Assembly: GCA_965153355.1 (NCBI GenBank)
Contig: OZ231127.1
Coordinates: 41,540,001-41,604,000, forward strand
DNA from: Flaccisagitta enflata
Lineage: Eukaryota; Chaetognatha; Sagittoidea; Aphragmophora
DNA: 64,000 bases
Direction of reading: 5' to 3'
The notes beneath the pieces are model-generated. The model worked only from the letters and a program-made list of their open reading frames with translations, ran no database searches and was not told where the DNA came from. This document shows, one piece after another, positions 38,931 through 48,750 of this stretch (its first letter is position 1; each line of letters begins with the position of its first letter). The translations under genes were made by a program, and so were the position numbers.

Positions 38931-39541
38931 TTACTACTACTTGGGCCATAAAAAACGCAATTTACCAAAAAAGACTTGAATTTTTGATAATTTAGCTCTT
39001 CAAATTTTTGGAGGAGTGCATGTATGTTTAGGACTAGTATCCATTATGACCCACTGAATTGAAGAAGGTGCCTCTCAGTATTTGAGCAAGGATTAAAAAG
39101 GTTTTGCCCACATGTTCACTCAAAGCTGGATCCCAAATTGAAGCGTTTTAATCAACAACTTGTAAGGTTTCTCCTTCATCCTAGAGGTAGTTAATGATAC
39201 CAGGACCTCAAGTCTTTTACTGATTTACCTTTTATTATTACTAGGGGCAATAATGCAGAGGAAAAATGGCAGTGGTGACAGAATTTGTTTTGCAGAAACC
39301 GAATTGAAGGTATCTTAACTAAAAATGGGCAAGTTTTGTGTGAGTTTCAGAATGGAACTTTTTCAAAGATTGGTTAATATCTCTAAAACGGCTAATCATA
39401 GCCTTTTGGGACCAAGTTTTTTGAACTCCTCACACAAAAACACTTCCAAAATACTCAAGAGAGCAGCACTCCTTGACCAGTATTGTACCCTTATCCTTGT
39501 GCATGTAGATTGCGTTTTTTATGGCCTAAGTAGTAGTTGCA
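38931..39541. mobile_element. Family E-like MITE
   Basis: Left end ACTACTACTTGGGCCATAAA with AAACGCAATTTAC. Right end GTAGATTGCGTTTTTTATGG with CCTAAGTAGTAGT. About 610 bp. The TACTAC..AAAAAACGCAA plan is shared with the 33.2-kb MITE. An open frame across its right half is not protein-like. Confidence 0.75.
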
Positions 39542-39780
39542 TTAAGGTGCAGTCACAAAACTGCAGTCCTGTTTGGCATGTTTCTCAGAGTAAATACTAC
39601 AACGTCTGGTATCTTCATTTGACAAATACCTCTCTCCTTGTCAAGGTCGCTTTTTACTACTCTTATGACTAACGCCAAAAGAGGAAAGTTTTTTGATGTT
39701 CTTAGATAAAAATTTTTTTATAATTTAGTATAATGTATATTTTTTAATATACTTCAATTCAAGATTAAACCTCCTTTAAT
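39542..39780. other. AT-rich non-coding stretch
   Basis: Nothing recognised. Confidence 0.35.
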
Positions 39781-39957
39781 AAAACCAAGGTCAAATACAT
39801 GGCTACCCCAGTCGAGTGCGGTTGCGCAGGGGCTATATTTAGGGTCACTTGATCATTTGGGCAGTATCAGTGATGCCAAAGACCACAAAAAAACAAAAAA
39901 AGTAAAGTGATGGATGGACCAACGCACTGACAAAGCGAGATGTTCACGTGCAAGCAA
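39781..39957 (+). mobile_element. Family A element, degraded
   Basis: CAAGGTCAAATACATGGCTA, GGTTGCGCAGGGGCTATATT, TCATTTGGGCAGTATCAG, A-rich GTAAAGTGATGG, short GGACC core, ACAAAGCGAGATGTTCACG. The terminal hairpin is lost. Confidence 0.6.
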
Positions 39958-41019
39958 AATGATGCAACAAATATACTTAAAATTATAAAAATATTTTTAG
40001 TTGATAAAAATTTGTTTGGTTAATTGAATAAATTAAATACATCCTAATTTGTATGATATTTTGTTCAAATAATATCATGAAATTAGAAAATTTGGAACTA
40101 CAAAGATAATGCAACTTCTGCTATGCAAACAAAAATTAAAAATTTTACTTTTAAATTTATGATTTTGTGAAGGATATAAAAAAATATTTTGATGTTTTTT
40201 GAAAATGCAAATTTTAGAAACATGGAATGAATGTAGCTCCTCACTGTGAAAAAGATTTTTATTGAAATTTTCAGTGTTATCTCTCCTTTTCTATTCTACA
40301 TGAGAAAAATGAATAAATGTTTTGATACATTTTGAACCGGCAAATTTGAAAGCATGTCAGTGAGCATAGTTTTTTTTTTAAACGCAAATTTTGAGTAATC
40401 TATTTCATTTTGCAACACTTATTTTTATCTAAGATTTGAAATATCTTGAAAAATGTTTTGATGTAAGTCTGCAAATACAAGAAAGCATGCAGTAAGCATA
40501 GCAGGTTTTCGGTAAAAAATGAATTAGGTATGAGTTTCATCCATATTCTCAAAAGATAACTCTCATTTTTGGCAAAGAAATGTAAAACTGCAATATGCAA
40601 ATGAGATTTAAGATCGATTTTTCAAGAAATACCCAATGCAGTATCAAAAACGCCCCAGTTATAGAGGTTTTGTTCCACCTAAAAATGCGTGACTGTTTGT
40701 GAAAAATTAATCTTAAACTTTAATCTCATTTGCATATTGCCATTTTGCTTTTTTTTTTTTTGTTTTTTTTTAAATGCGCCTATTTTTTTAAGGAGATGGA
40801 TGAAATTCATACCTGTTATGTTTTCTACCATGAGACATTATTTCCAATGCTTATTTTATTAGATATTTATGAATTTGATTGATTTTGTCATTTTTGGGCT
40901 TTTTAAAGACATTTTTAGGCCTCTTAGGCATATAGCATAATTTTGTAAATTCACTCAAATCTCAATTATTATAAGGACTTAGTGATTCAAAAACATGAAT
41001 ATTAGAAATGCATATCTAA
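39958..41019. other. AT-rich non-coding stretch with one inverted repeat
   Basis: GCAATATGCAAATGAGATTT..AAGAT (40590-40615) is inverted at 40705-40740. AGGTATGAGTTTCATCCA (40527-40545) is inverted at 40797-40815. Together they outline an old foldback at about 40500-40830. No coding capacity. Confidence 0.5.
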
Positions 41020-41510
41020 GTACAGTTTTTATAGCAAAAATAGCTGTTTTTAGCACAAAAAACCGTTTCCAACTTTTTTGTCCCAGGTTAGGCAAAAGTG
41101 AACTTGATATTCTGACAGGGGTGTACATTCTTGCATATCCCCCCCCCCCCCGTGGGGGAGGGAAATTAATCAAAGGGTTTGGAGATGGGGAAGGGAAAAG
41201 GAGGGGAAAAAATAGAAGAAAAAATTTAAGGAAAATATTATTTTTGGCAGTACCAAATCATAAAACCTAATTAGTGCAACACAATTTAACATTATTCAAA
41301 CCTGAAATATACAGTATTATTGCTTTATGGGGAAGAAAATCATAGATTAAATAATGCGACATGACATGTTGCGGGGAAGGAAAAAGGCAGGGGGGAAGAA
41401 ATGAAAAGCCTTGCATCTATATACACCCCTGTATTCCGATTCTACACCTTTTTTAGGACCCCTCTGTGAAAAAATTGGAAGTGATACATTTTTTTTCTTT
41501 GGGATATTTT
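41020..41510. repeat. Family H repeat split by a family D MITE
   Basis: Left part 41020-41115 and right part 41432-41510 are together the reverse complement of 35460-35650. The 316-bp MITE lies exactly between them. Confidence 0.75.
41116..41431. mobile_element. hAT-like MITE (family D) with 8-bp target duplication
   Basis: Ends CAGGGGTGTACATT and TATACACCCCTG. The flanking 8-bp direct repeats are TATTCTGA (41108-41115) and TATTCCGA (41432-41439), which differ by one base. The unoccupied family H copy at 35.5 kb shows the pre-insertion sequence. The interior has the C-run/GTGGGGG hairpin and GGCAGTACCAAATCA, shared with the copies at 8.8-11.5 kb. Confidence 0.85.
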
Positions 41511-41645
41511 CAACGGGGGACCCTGACCGAGTAACGTTCACAATATGATACAATAGTAACGTTCAATATGATCATGATGAACAAACGGACCAATTGATGG
41601 ATTAATAGAAGAGCATGTCCAAGATTTCCACGTTTACGATTTTTT

Positions 41646-42145
41646 TCCAGTCAGCGATAGCCACCATTATTTGTACATACATATTTAGTCCATCCGTGTT
41701 AAAATTGTATATCAGGTTTGAGCTAAACAAGGCCGGATACACGGCTACCAAAGTCGCGTGTGGGTGGGCAGGGGCCATATTTGAGGTCAGCAGACCATTT
41801 TTGCAGGAGCAGTGAGGTCAAGGAAATAAAATCATAAAAAACTAAAGTGTGACCGACCAACCGACCGACCGACCGACCGACGGACATAGCGGGTTGAAGA
41901 GTCGCGTGCTCGCGTGCTCGCGACTAACAGATCAAAAATTAACAAAGTTTTCTTTTTCATAGGCTCACTAGCTATGTTGGTGGTAGGTCAGTATGGCTGG
42001 TTTGCCGCCTTTATTTGTATACATTTAGTCCAAGCGTGTTAAAATTGTATATCAGGTTTGAGCCAAACAAATCAAAAATTAACAAAGTTATCTTTTTTAT
42101 TGGCTCACTAGCTAAGTTTGAAGTAGGTCAGTCTGGCTGGTTAGC
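41646..42145 (+). repeat. Tandem duplication, left copy occupied by a family A element
   Basis: A unit of about 140 bp (TTTAGTCCAAGCGTGTTAAA, ATTGTATATCAGGTTTGAG, CAAAAATTAACAAAG, TTGGCTCACTAGCTA, GTAGGTCAGT) is present twice. The left copy carries the 200-bp insertion and the right copy (about 41985-42145) is empty. Confidence 0.85.
41730..41929 (+). mobile_element. Family A element with resolved insertion point
   Basis: AAGGCCGGATACACGGCTAC, GGGTGGGCAGGGGCCATATT, GCAGGAGCAGTGAGG, (GACC)n core, CATAGCGGGTTGAAGAGTCG and the hairpin GTCGCGTGCTCGCGTGCTCG followed by CGACTAACA. The empty copy reads GAGCCAAACAA/ATCAAAA. The insertion therefore either duplicated AACA or inserted cleanly between AACAA and ATC. 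Confidence 0.85.
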
Positions 42146-42177
42146 ATGCTCAAATCCTTTTAAGTCATACATAGCTA

Positions 42178-42349
42178 CACCCAGCTATAACGGATCAGAG
42201 AGTAACAAACATCCGCCTATAACGGATGTGAAATCTTGGTTCCTTCATGCCATTTCTTTCCACTATAAATATATTGGTAATAGTGGAAATTCAACTATTA
42301 CCAATATATTTATTTGTCTCTTAACATCCAAAATTGCGAGGTTCAACTG
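42178..42349. mobile_element. Pogo-like MITE with TA flanks
   Basis: Right end GAGGTTCAACTG is followed by TA. Left end CACCCAGCTATAACGGATC is preceded by TA. Inner stem ATATATTGGTAATAGT / ACTATTACCAATATAT. The ends resemble those of the 93-254 MITE. Confidence 0.6.
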
Positions 42350-42674
42350 TAACTGAAAACAACGACAAAATTCGATTAGTTCAACTGTAATTTAAAAGAA
42401 GACAAAATTCGACAAGTTGCTTTGAAGCGAATGAGCCATCATAAGTATGGTGGTTATAACTCGATAAAAGAAGAACATCACAAGTGAGGATATACAAATA
42501 TTTGTTGGAAGAACATAATTTCCGATTTGTTCGCACAAGTTTCAGTCAAATTGATCAAGAATCAGCAAAGGTATTGATAATTAGTTCTGCTTTGCGCCAG
42601 AAAGTATAAGAAAGTTCTTTATTTCACCTTAATTTGATTTCAGACGTATTTCAATTTTTCCAAATCAACACTAA
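42350..42674. other. Non-coding stretch, nothing recognised
   Basis: A short direct repeat of GACAAAATTCGA.. near 42364 and 42402 only. Confidence 0.35.
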
Positions 42675-43286
42675 ATAGTCGCAAAAGCGTTAGATGGTCA
42701 GCGGTACCCGTGCCCTGCCTAAGTTGGTTGCGGTTGAAGTTGAGGGGGGAGCAGGGCAGCGGCCCCGAAGGGGTCGATGACCTATGCTTTCACACATATG
42801 GGGGATTTTCTCCTCCTCCTCCTTCTTCTCCTCCTCCTTCTCCGTCCCTCCCCCTCAAATCCCAGTCCCGAGGCCCAAATTCCAGTCTCGAGGCCCAAAT
42901 CCCAGTCTTGAGGCCCAAATCCCAGCCTCAATGCCCAAATCCTAGCCTCAAAGCCTAAATCCTAGCCTGGAGGCTGAGATTTGGGCCTCAAGGTTGGGAT
43001 CTGGGCCTCCTGGCTGAGATTTTGACCTTGAGGCTGAGATTTGGGCTTCACGGCTGAAATCTGGGCCTCCAGGCTAGGATTTAGGCTTTGAGGCTAGTAT
43101 TTGGGCCTTGAGGCTGGGATTTGGGCCTCAAGACTGGGATTTGGGCCTCGAGACTGGAATTTGGGCCTCGGGACTGGGATTTGAGGGGGGTGGACGGAGA
43201 AGAAGGAGGAGAAGGAGGAGGAGGAGGAGAAAATCCCCCATATGTGTGAAAGCATAGGTCATCGACCCCTTCGGGGCCGCTGCCCA
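42675..43286 (-). mobile_element. Family C foldback element, most complete copy
   Basis: TAGTCGCAAAAGCGTTAGAT, GGTCAGCGGTACCCGTGCCC, GGGCAGCGGCCCCGAAGGGG, CTATGCTTTCACACATATGG and a CT-rich run. Units of GAGGCCCAAATCCCAGTCTC follow to about 42970, then the same unit inverted (GGCTGAGATTTGGGCCTC) to 43180. It closes with the complement of the start, down to GGGGCCGCTGCCC. The element can fold back almost end to end. Confidence 0.85.
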
Positions 43287-43344
43287 AAAAGTGGAAAATC
43301 AATTCCTCAGCGGAACTCAAGAGGTAGTGAAACGTTTTTCCCAT

Positions 43345-43493
43345 TTTTTTGTGTCGGTCGACTGGTCCGTTTGTCGGTTCATCGGTCGTTCTGTCACTCC
43401 GTCCAAAACATTTCTAAATTACGAGCGTTTGTGCATTACTGCCCCTGCCCAACCGTCCGCGACTTTCTTGCCGTGTATCCGGCCTTGTTTTTC
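43345..43493 (-). mobile_element. Family A element, hairpin end missing
   Basis: GTCGGTCGACTGGTCCGTTTG core, CATTACTGCCCCTGCCCAAC, CGTCCGCGACTTTC and the end GCCGTGTATCCGGCCTTG. Confidence 0.75.
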
Positions 43494-44071
43494 AATCAAC
43501 CAAGATTGTTTCTGATAGGATACCAATGGAAAAGTTGTTCCCAATCGTTGGTGTAGAAAAACAGATTTCTTAAGTTGAGAAACATTCGGATTTGGCGGGT
43601 CCTTTTGAGTTATGATCTATACAAGTATGGTGAGTCGTTAGAAACACTTCGCATCATTCTAACTCTGCACCTACTTAGAAATAAAAAAATTTCCAACCAA
43701 GAACTTAGTACATTCATCAATAAAACAACATGTATCAGTTAATTGCAATTCAATGAATATTTGATTTAGTAACCTCCTAACTTGATCACGACCAAAGTTT
43801 TTGCCTGTCGGGGAGCCCAGTAGTTTCGTCGACAAAAACATTCTGTAATTGCTGTTTCTGTGGTGAGTGAAAAGGTGCTTCCCAACTGCGTTAAGAAGCG
43901 GTTCGTCAGCGATTATTTGTACCATTACCACATAAATAGAGATTGCTTTATAGTTGATATTTGATAAAAATACATCAGAATGGATTGTAACATGCTTTTT
44001 AACAGAAAAGACATGCAAAGCTTGTTTGGACAGAGACAAAAAAAAATCAATCCGGAAGCAAAAATTTAAGA
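43494..44071. other. Non-coding stretch, nothing recognised
   Basis: A 122-codon minus-strand frame exists but lacks recognisable domains and has AT-driven composition. Confidence 0.35.
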
Positions 44072-44321
44072 AACAAGGTCATTAGACCTAAGTTGCGTGC
44101 GTCGGCACTTTCAAAAAAAGTCAGGCAGACAGATAGGTAGGCAGACTGACTAACATATTTACAGACTGACCAACTGACCAACAAGTGCTTTTTGATGCAT
44201 TAGACCCTTTGAGATGCCTTCAAAACCTTTTTAACACCTTTTAAAGGACTTTGTGACATACGGACGGACGGACCGACGGACCGAAAAGTGTCTTATAGAG
44301 TCGCGTAGCACGCGACTAAAA
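44072..44321 (+). mobile_element. Family A element, subtype 3, full-length
   Basis: CAAGGTCATTAGACCTAAGT, TGCGTGCGTCGGCACTTTC, AGTCAGGCAGACAGA, GACCAACAAGTGCTTTTTGA, GGACTTTGTGACATACGGAC core, AAAAGTGTCTTATAGA and the hairpin GTCGCGTAGCACGCGAC followed by TAAAAAC. Confidence 0.8.
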
Positions 44322-44929
44322 ACAAAGGTAAATTGAACCAGAAGTCAAGAACCAAATCATGATGAAAGTAACTGCAAATCACAGATGCAACCAGTCATCT
44401 AACGATCACACTGGTGCCTGTTGCCTTACTCTGAATGATCAGCTGAAGGAAGCGGGGCAGCAGCGCTCAAAGGACCGATTTTCTGTGATACACAGGATTG
44501 AATATCCAAACAACCTTCAAGGGTGTACTTGATGCCTAGGAGCCTAAGCTGATTAAGCCCTTAATTTAAGGGCTTTAATGTTTGATTAGAAAGCATGGTG
44601 GGAAGATTTCAGGCATGAGAGGGCAGATTAAATGGATGGGGAGGAATATGCTCTGACGGACCCACTACTAGCAATGGAATTCCGTCTATAATAGCTGTCA
44701 ATTCAGTGATACTTTGACTTGTTTTCTTTCAATTCCTTTGTTGGCAATAACTGGATTTCGCCTAAAACAGAAAAAAATAATTGGTCCTTTAAAATCCGTT
44801 GGAGCGGTATTTAACTGTGTGTGGTTTCAAGGGACTGATACAAGGCCAGAAAGAACATATATGTGGGTTCAGCGTTGGAGGTCAGATTTGAAGTCTGAGA
44901 GAGCTGATATGAGGACTGGTACTATCGTG

Positions 44930-45150
44930 CTAATAAGTATATCACCATCTGAAAAATATCATCAACTTTGGAAAATTATTACTCCTAAACAAATTAAGCT
45001 ATAATTATCAGATTGCTTGCATTTTATAGAGTTTAAACAAATATTCAAAATGAGATTAATCTGGTAATTGTAGCTTAGTTTTTTCAAGAGCAATATTCTT
45101 TCAAAGTTTATGTTTTTTTTTCAGATGGTGATATACTTATTAGCAAGATA
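44930..45150. repeat. Foldback with about 30-bp stem
   Basis: TAATAAGTATATCACCATCT with GAAAAA (44934-44960) is inverted at 45117-45143 (TTTTTTCAGATGGTGATATAC with TTATTA). Confidence 0.7.
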
Positions 45151-45196
45151 TTAATTCTACACTCAGGCCTGGGAAAAACCCTAATGGCTTTTAAGG

Positions 45197-45397
45197 AGAT
45201 GATGACAAGAGGAACAGATGGTCGATTGCCTGGGAATTCTTCTCTGAGTTTGTAAGGACATCGGTGCTTTGCATGGGGCGGCTGCCCTAAGTAGGGAGCA
45301 GAAGTCAAAGCAAAAGCCAAGGCATGCTAATAGCAAATACAAAACGGGAGTCAGCAGTGCCAAAGAGTTGGGTGCGGAAGTCAAGTGTGCAGCATAA
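45197..45397 (+). pseudogene. Coding-looking remnant with frameshift
   Basis: One frame reads DDDKRNRWSIAWEFFSEFV and continues to a stop after LCMGRLP. A shifted frame then reads on through REQKSKQKPRHANSKYK to AEVKCAA and a stop. The composition is protein-like, but a frame change is needed and no family is recognised. It is probably transposon-derived. Confidence 0.25.
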
Positions 45398-45732
45398 AAT
45401 TAGCTTTCACAGCAGTCTGCAACGACTGTAAACCTTGTCAAAAGTATTCATTTTGAGATAATCTGTTCAATGATGTCTGAAAGCACATAACATACTATTT
45501 GCATTTTCATAGCACTGACCCAGACGGTTTTGCTTTCACTAATTTTGACTGAAAATATGGATAGCCAGGTAAGAAAATGGCTAGATTGGTATTGAATAAG
45601 GAATGATTTGTGACAGTGTGGGTATCTCTGAGAAGATGAACAAATCTTTTCTTTTCTTTTTTTTTTTTTTTTCCTTTTTATACTTATGTACAGTAATTCT
45701 CGTCTAGACTTGAGGTAACAGGGCGAGTGATA

Positions 45733-46283
45733 CCGGGTCATCCAGCTGAGTTGACGGATTCCGTTAAGCTTTTACTCACAGATGCTAAAAGTCATGTATT
45801 CAAAATTGATCCAGTCTTAAAGAGTATACATTGACGTTTTTTGTGTCAAAATTTCACCTATTTTGGTCAAGTAGTTTGCCTTCCACATGGATTTGAACAT
45901 AAAGCTTTTATTTCAGGAATGGGCAGATTTTCCAACAAATTTCAGGAATTGAGCAGGTTAACAATACAATTTTTTTGAATCATTAATCCAAAAAAGGCTT
46001 GAATCAGTGATGTTTTTGAAGTAGTTTAAAACGTTTCTCAGCTTATCTCTCATTTAAGATCAACAGAATTCTTGATTTTTGATGTAAAACCTGTCAAATA
46101 AGAAAATACTCATGCCACTTCAAATCTATATAAAAGACAAACTACTTGACCAAAATGGCTGAAATTTTGATACAAAAAATGTCAATCTATACTTTTCAAG
46201 ACTTGAATAATTTTAAATCCTTGTCTCTTGGCATGAAGGAGTAAAAGCTTAACAGAATCCGACAACTCAGGTGGATGACCCTG
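45733..46283. mobile_element. 551-bp Tc1-like MITE with TA duplication (nested)
   Basis: Left end CCGGGTCATCCAGCTGAGTT, right end AACTCAGGTGGATGACCCTG, each flanked by TA. Arms extend about 180 bp (GGATTCCGTTAAGCTTTTAC, TTTTGGTCAAGTAGTTTG). Confidence 0.75.
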
Positions 46284-46371
46284 TACATGGATCATAGACA
46301 AATAAATGAATGCTTTAATCCCCATGATATAATTCCATGTATTTTCGCTAAACTAGCAATATTTTTGAGGG

Positions 46372-46487
46372 ATCTTTAATCGCTTCACCTTGCCGAATCG
46401 GTCGGTCTTGATTTGTGAGCGATTGTTGCACTACTGCTTCTGCCCAACCATCCGCGACTGGATTGCCGTGTATCCGGCCTTGTTTGA
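46372..46487 (-). mobile_element. Family A element (nested, hairpin deleted)
   Basis: TTAATCGCTTCACCTTGCCG, CGGTCGGTC, TGCACTACTGCTTCTGCCCA, CCATCCGCGACTGGATTGCC and GTGTATCCGGCCTTG. TTTGAGGG is present on both sides (46360-46368 region and 46485-46492) and may be an 8-bp duplication. Confidence 0.75.
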
Positions 46488-46931
46488 GGGGACATTGATC
46501 AAAATAAAATTTCCCACAACCTTTGTACAACATGTTTTGTAAAAATGTCGCTCGTTTAGCGGTTGCTAGGGAGCATTTCAAGGTTGTAAGACATGGATAT
46601 ACTCGAGCAATATTTTTACGCCGTAAATTACGGAGCATATTGTGGGGAAGTTGTAGCAAATTTGATTTTTAGCAATGTTCCTTCAAAAAATCTCTCAATA
46701 TATAGATATTTTAGCAAGATTATATAAATTTGTGTTTCCATGAAAACCAACCATCATGGGAATTAAACTATTTTTTTACTAGTTTGTATTCCAAATATCA
46801 GTCCCAAAGCTTTATTTCTCTTCCCATTATATTTGCCCCCGACATCTCAAGTCTAGACAAGTCTAGGAAGACCAATGAAGTCTAGAAAGACCAATGAAAG
46901 TATTTTTCAAGGCTGTTTTAGTAATCTAGAT

Positions 46932-47085
46932 TTTTAGATGCGTCCTCGCATCTCTATAAGAGGGTGTGTCCGTCCGTCCGTCCGTAGGTCCGTAGGTCCG
47001 TAACCCATTCTCTCAAAATCAGTCTATGCACTCCCACACACTCAGTAACCACCCGTAACCATTATTAGATGCGCCCTCGCATCTC
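46932..47085 (+). repeat. Family B remnants
   Basis: AGATGCGTCCTCGCATCTCT, ATAAGAGGGTGTGTCC, short GTCC core, ACCCATTCTCTC; then a second hairpin AGATGCGCCCTCGCATCTC directly before the foldback at 47086. Confidence 0.7.
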
Positions 47086-47715
47086 TTGACACAGTAGCCC
47101 AGAGCTTGACGCCAGTTGACCGGAAATGATCGTCACCAACTGAAGTGGTTTCATGACCCTGATGGTGCATAGAATACATATCTAGAACAAATGAAATCTG
47201 TTTTGGGGCGCTTTTAAAGATATCTAAAAAAATAGTACTATTTTACTGTATTTCTTACCATAACTCTTTGTGATAAATCTTTTTGATAATTTTGACTGCA
47301 GATTTGATCTCAGATGATAGTTTCCGGTTCGTTTGATATGTCACACTATATACTTTTGCAAAAAAACCAAAAAGTTAAATTTTGCTATTTAACATTGTTT
47401 TATGTAGTAATGTGACCAAAAAATAAGCTTTTAATTCTTTTGCAAAAGTATATAGTGTGACATATCAAACGAACCGGAAACTATCATCTGAGATCAAATC
47501 TGCAGTCAAAACTATCACAAAAATTCATCATAAAGAGTTATGGTAAAAAATACAATAAAATAGTACTATTTTTTTAGATATCTTAAAAAGCGCCCCAAAA
47601 CAGATTTCATTTGTTCTAGATATGTATTCTATGCGCCATCAGGGTCATGAAACCACTTCAGTTGGTGACGATCATTTCAGGTCAACTGGCGTCAAGCTCT
47701 GGGCTACTGTGTTGA
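47086..47715. mobile_element. 630-bp foldback element with about 275-bp arms
   Basis: Left arm 47086-47362 (ACACAGTAGCCCAGAGCTTG, GATCGTCACCAACTGAAGTG, CATGACCCTGATGG, GATATGTCACACTATATAC) is inverted nearly perfectly at 47440-47715. The AT-rich loop is about 75 bases. No coding capacity. Confidence 0.85.
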
Positions 47716-48349
47716 GCTGCTACCCTGACCCCAACATTTTTTTTCTATTTGGGTTCTAGCCCCCGTCCCTCCCACCTCCACAATTTTTGTTTCATCAAAT
47801 TGCATGAAAGCTGTTCTTGAACTGAATTATGTTCTGTTTTTAGAATATTTAGGTTTGTCTTATCTTTATTGCGTAAAGAATATTAATTAGTTTGCAACTG
47901 TTGCATTGATTGATAGACATCTCATCAGGCTTTTAATATTATCAATGAAACATGTGCTACATTTTCGAGAAAAAAAGTGTATTTTTACTTTATGCAACTA
48001 GATTTATGTTTTTATATGTTAAAGGGCGTTTTTGCATAAGATCGCTGACCCAAAGGACGCATCTATTGTTTGTCTATGAAACTTGTTAATTGTTTTTTCA
48101 GTTTCAATAATTTAATTGGCCATTTTCAATTCACGCAGTAAGTAAAGGTCAATTTATTGAGTCATTTTCACTCAATCCATGCAAGAACGATAAGGGTTAG
48201 TATACGCTACATGCCTAGAAATGCTAAATCTCAGTAGTCACTAGCCAGTGCTATGAAATTTTACACAAAAAAATGGTGGTTCGTGATCTTTTGAACAGAA
48301 TCAATTATGACTTCTTAGCATGCATATAAATGGTACAATAAAGGTATTA
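47716..48349. other. AT-rich non-coding stretch
   Basis: Nothing recognised. It follows the end of the XK-related-like gene tail and may include its former 3' flank. Confidence 0.35.
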
Positions 48350-48742
48350 CTGGTTACAGTCGTACTGCCCCTCCTCCTTTGCGTTCTCTTTTCTCTTCAC
48401 CTTCTCGGTTTGTATCTCCTCCTCGGGCGGCTGGAGATTGTGAAGAGATGTGTTTTATTCCGAACCCTATACTCCATACGTCTCCTCCTTTTTCCTCATC
48501 TCTCTCTCCTCAATTTCCATCTCTTTTGTCTCCATGGTTTTTCTCTCCTTTTCTGATGGCCGGAAAGTGACGAGAGATGTTTCCCCGTCACCCATTTCCG
48601 AACTTTCTACCTCACCTTTTTTCTCCTCCACTTCTCCCAGCTCCTTTTCATCCTTCTTCTCCGTCACCTCCTGCTTCTTCTTCTCAATCTTCTCAATCTC
48701 ATCTTCTCTCCTCTCCTCAACCTGTCGTTTCTCCTGAGGCGA
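48350..48742 (-). pseudogene. Severed 3' tail of the XK-related-like gene
   Basis: In the minus frame, the sequence after the 8-bp target duplication begins SPQEKRQVEERREDEIEKIE. It continues in one frame through EMGDGETSLVTFRPSEKER to a TAG at 48467-48469, about 91 codons. This is the same repeat type (EMG[DE]..., LQxPEExxVEExRE, Glu-rich spacer) as the tail encoded at 51201-52100. Beyond the stop, the same frame passes a TAA and then reads SLHNLQPPEEEIQ, a further decayed repeat ending near 48352. Because the transposon at 48751-51200 separates it from the gene and supplies an earlier stop, it can no longer be translated as part of the protein unless the element is spliced out. Confidence 0.8.
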
Positions 48743-48750
48743 CTGAAGAT
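48743..48750. other. 8-bp target-site duplication, left copy
   Basis: CTGAAGAT, identical to 51201-51208. On the gene strand it is ATCTTCAG and supplies the Leu-Gln codons CTT CAG in both halves of the split reading frame. Confidence 0.85.

Larger units (their letters stand above)
45691..46870. mobile_element. TA-flanked foldback element carrying two nested insertions
   Basis: Starts TA/CAGTAATTCTCGTCTAGACT and ends near 46860 at AAGTCTAGAC. Pieces between match the 574-bp element at 54400-54973 in order (GACAAATAAA, TTCCATGTATTTTCGCTAAA, GGTTGCTAGGGAGCAT, GGGGAAGTTGTAGCAAATT). It is interrupted by a 551-bp MITE (45733-46283) and a family A element (46372-46487). Confidence 0.75.

Noticed and set aside
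42710-43344. Frames sharing a GSGPEGVDDLCFHTYGGFSPPP-like sequence, present at several loci
   Set aside because: They are translations of the family C element ends and arrays, and occur on both strands of the same foldback.
43671-44039. 122-codon minus-strand frame
   Set aside because: AT-driven composition, no domain and no repeat-family context supporting coding. Left as unannotated.
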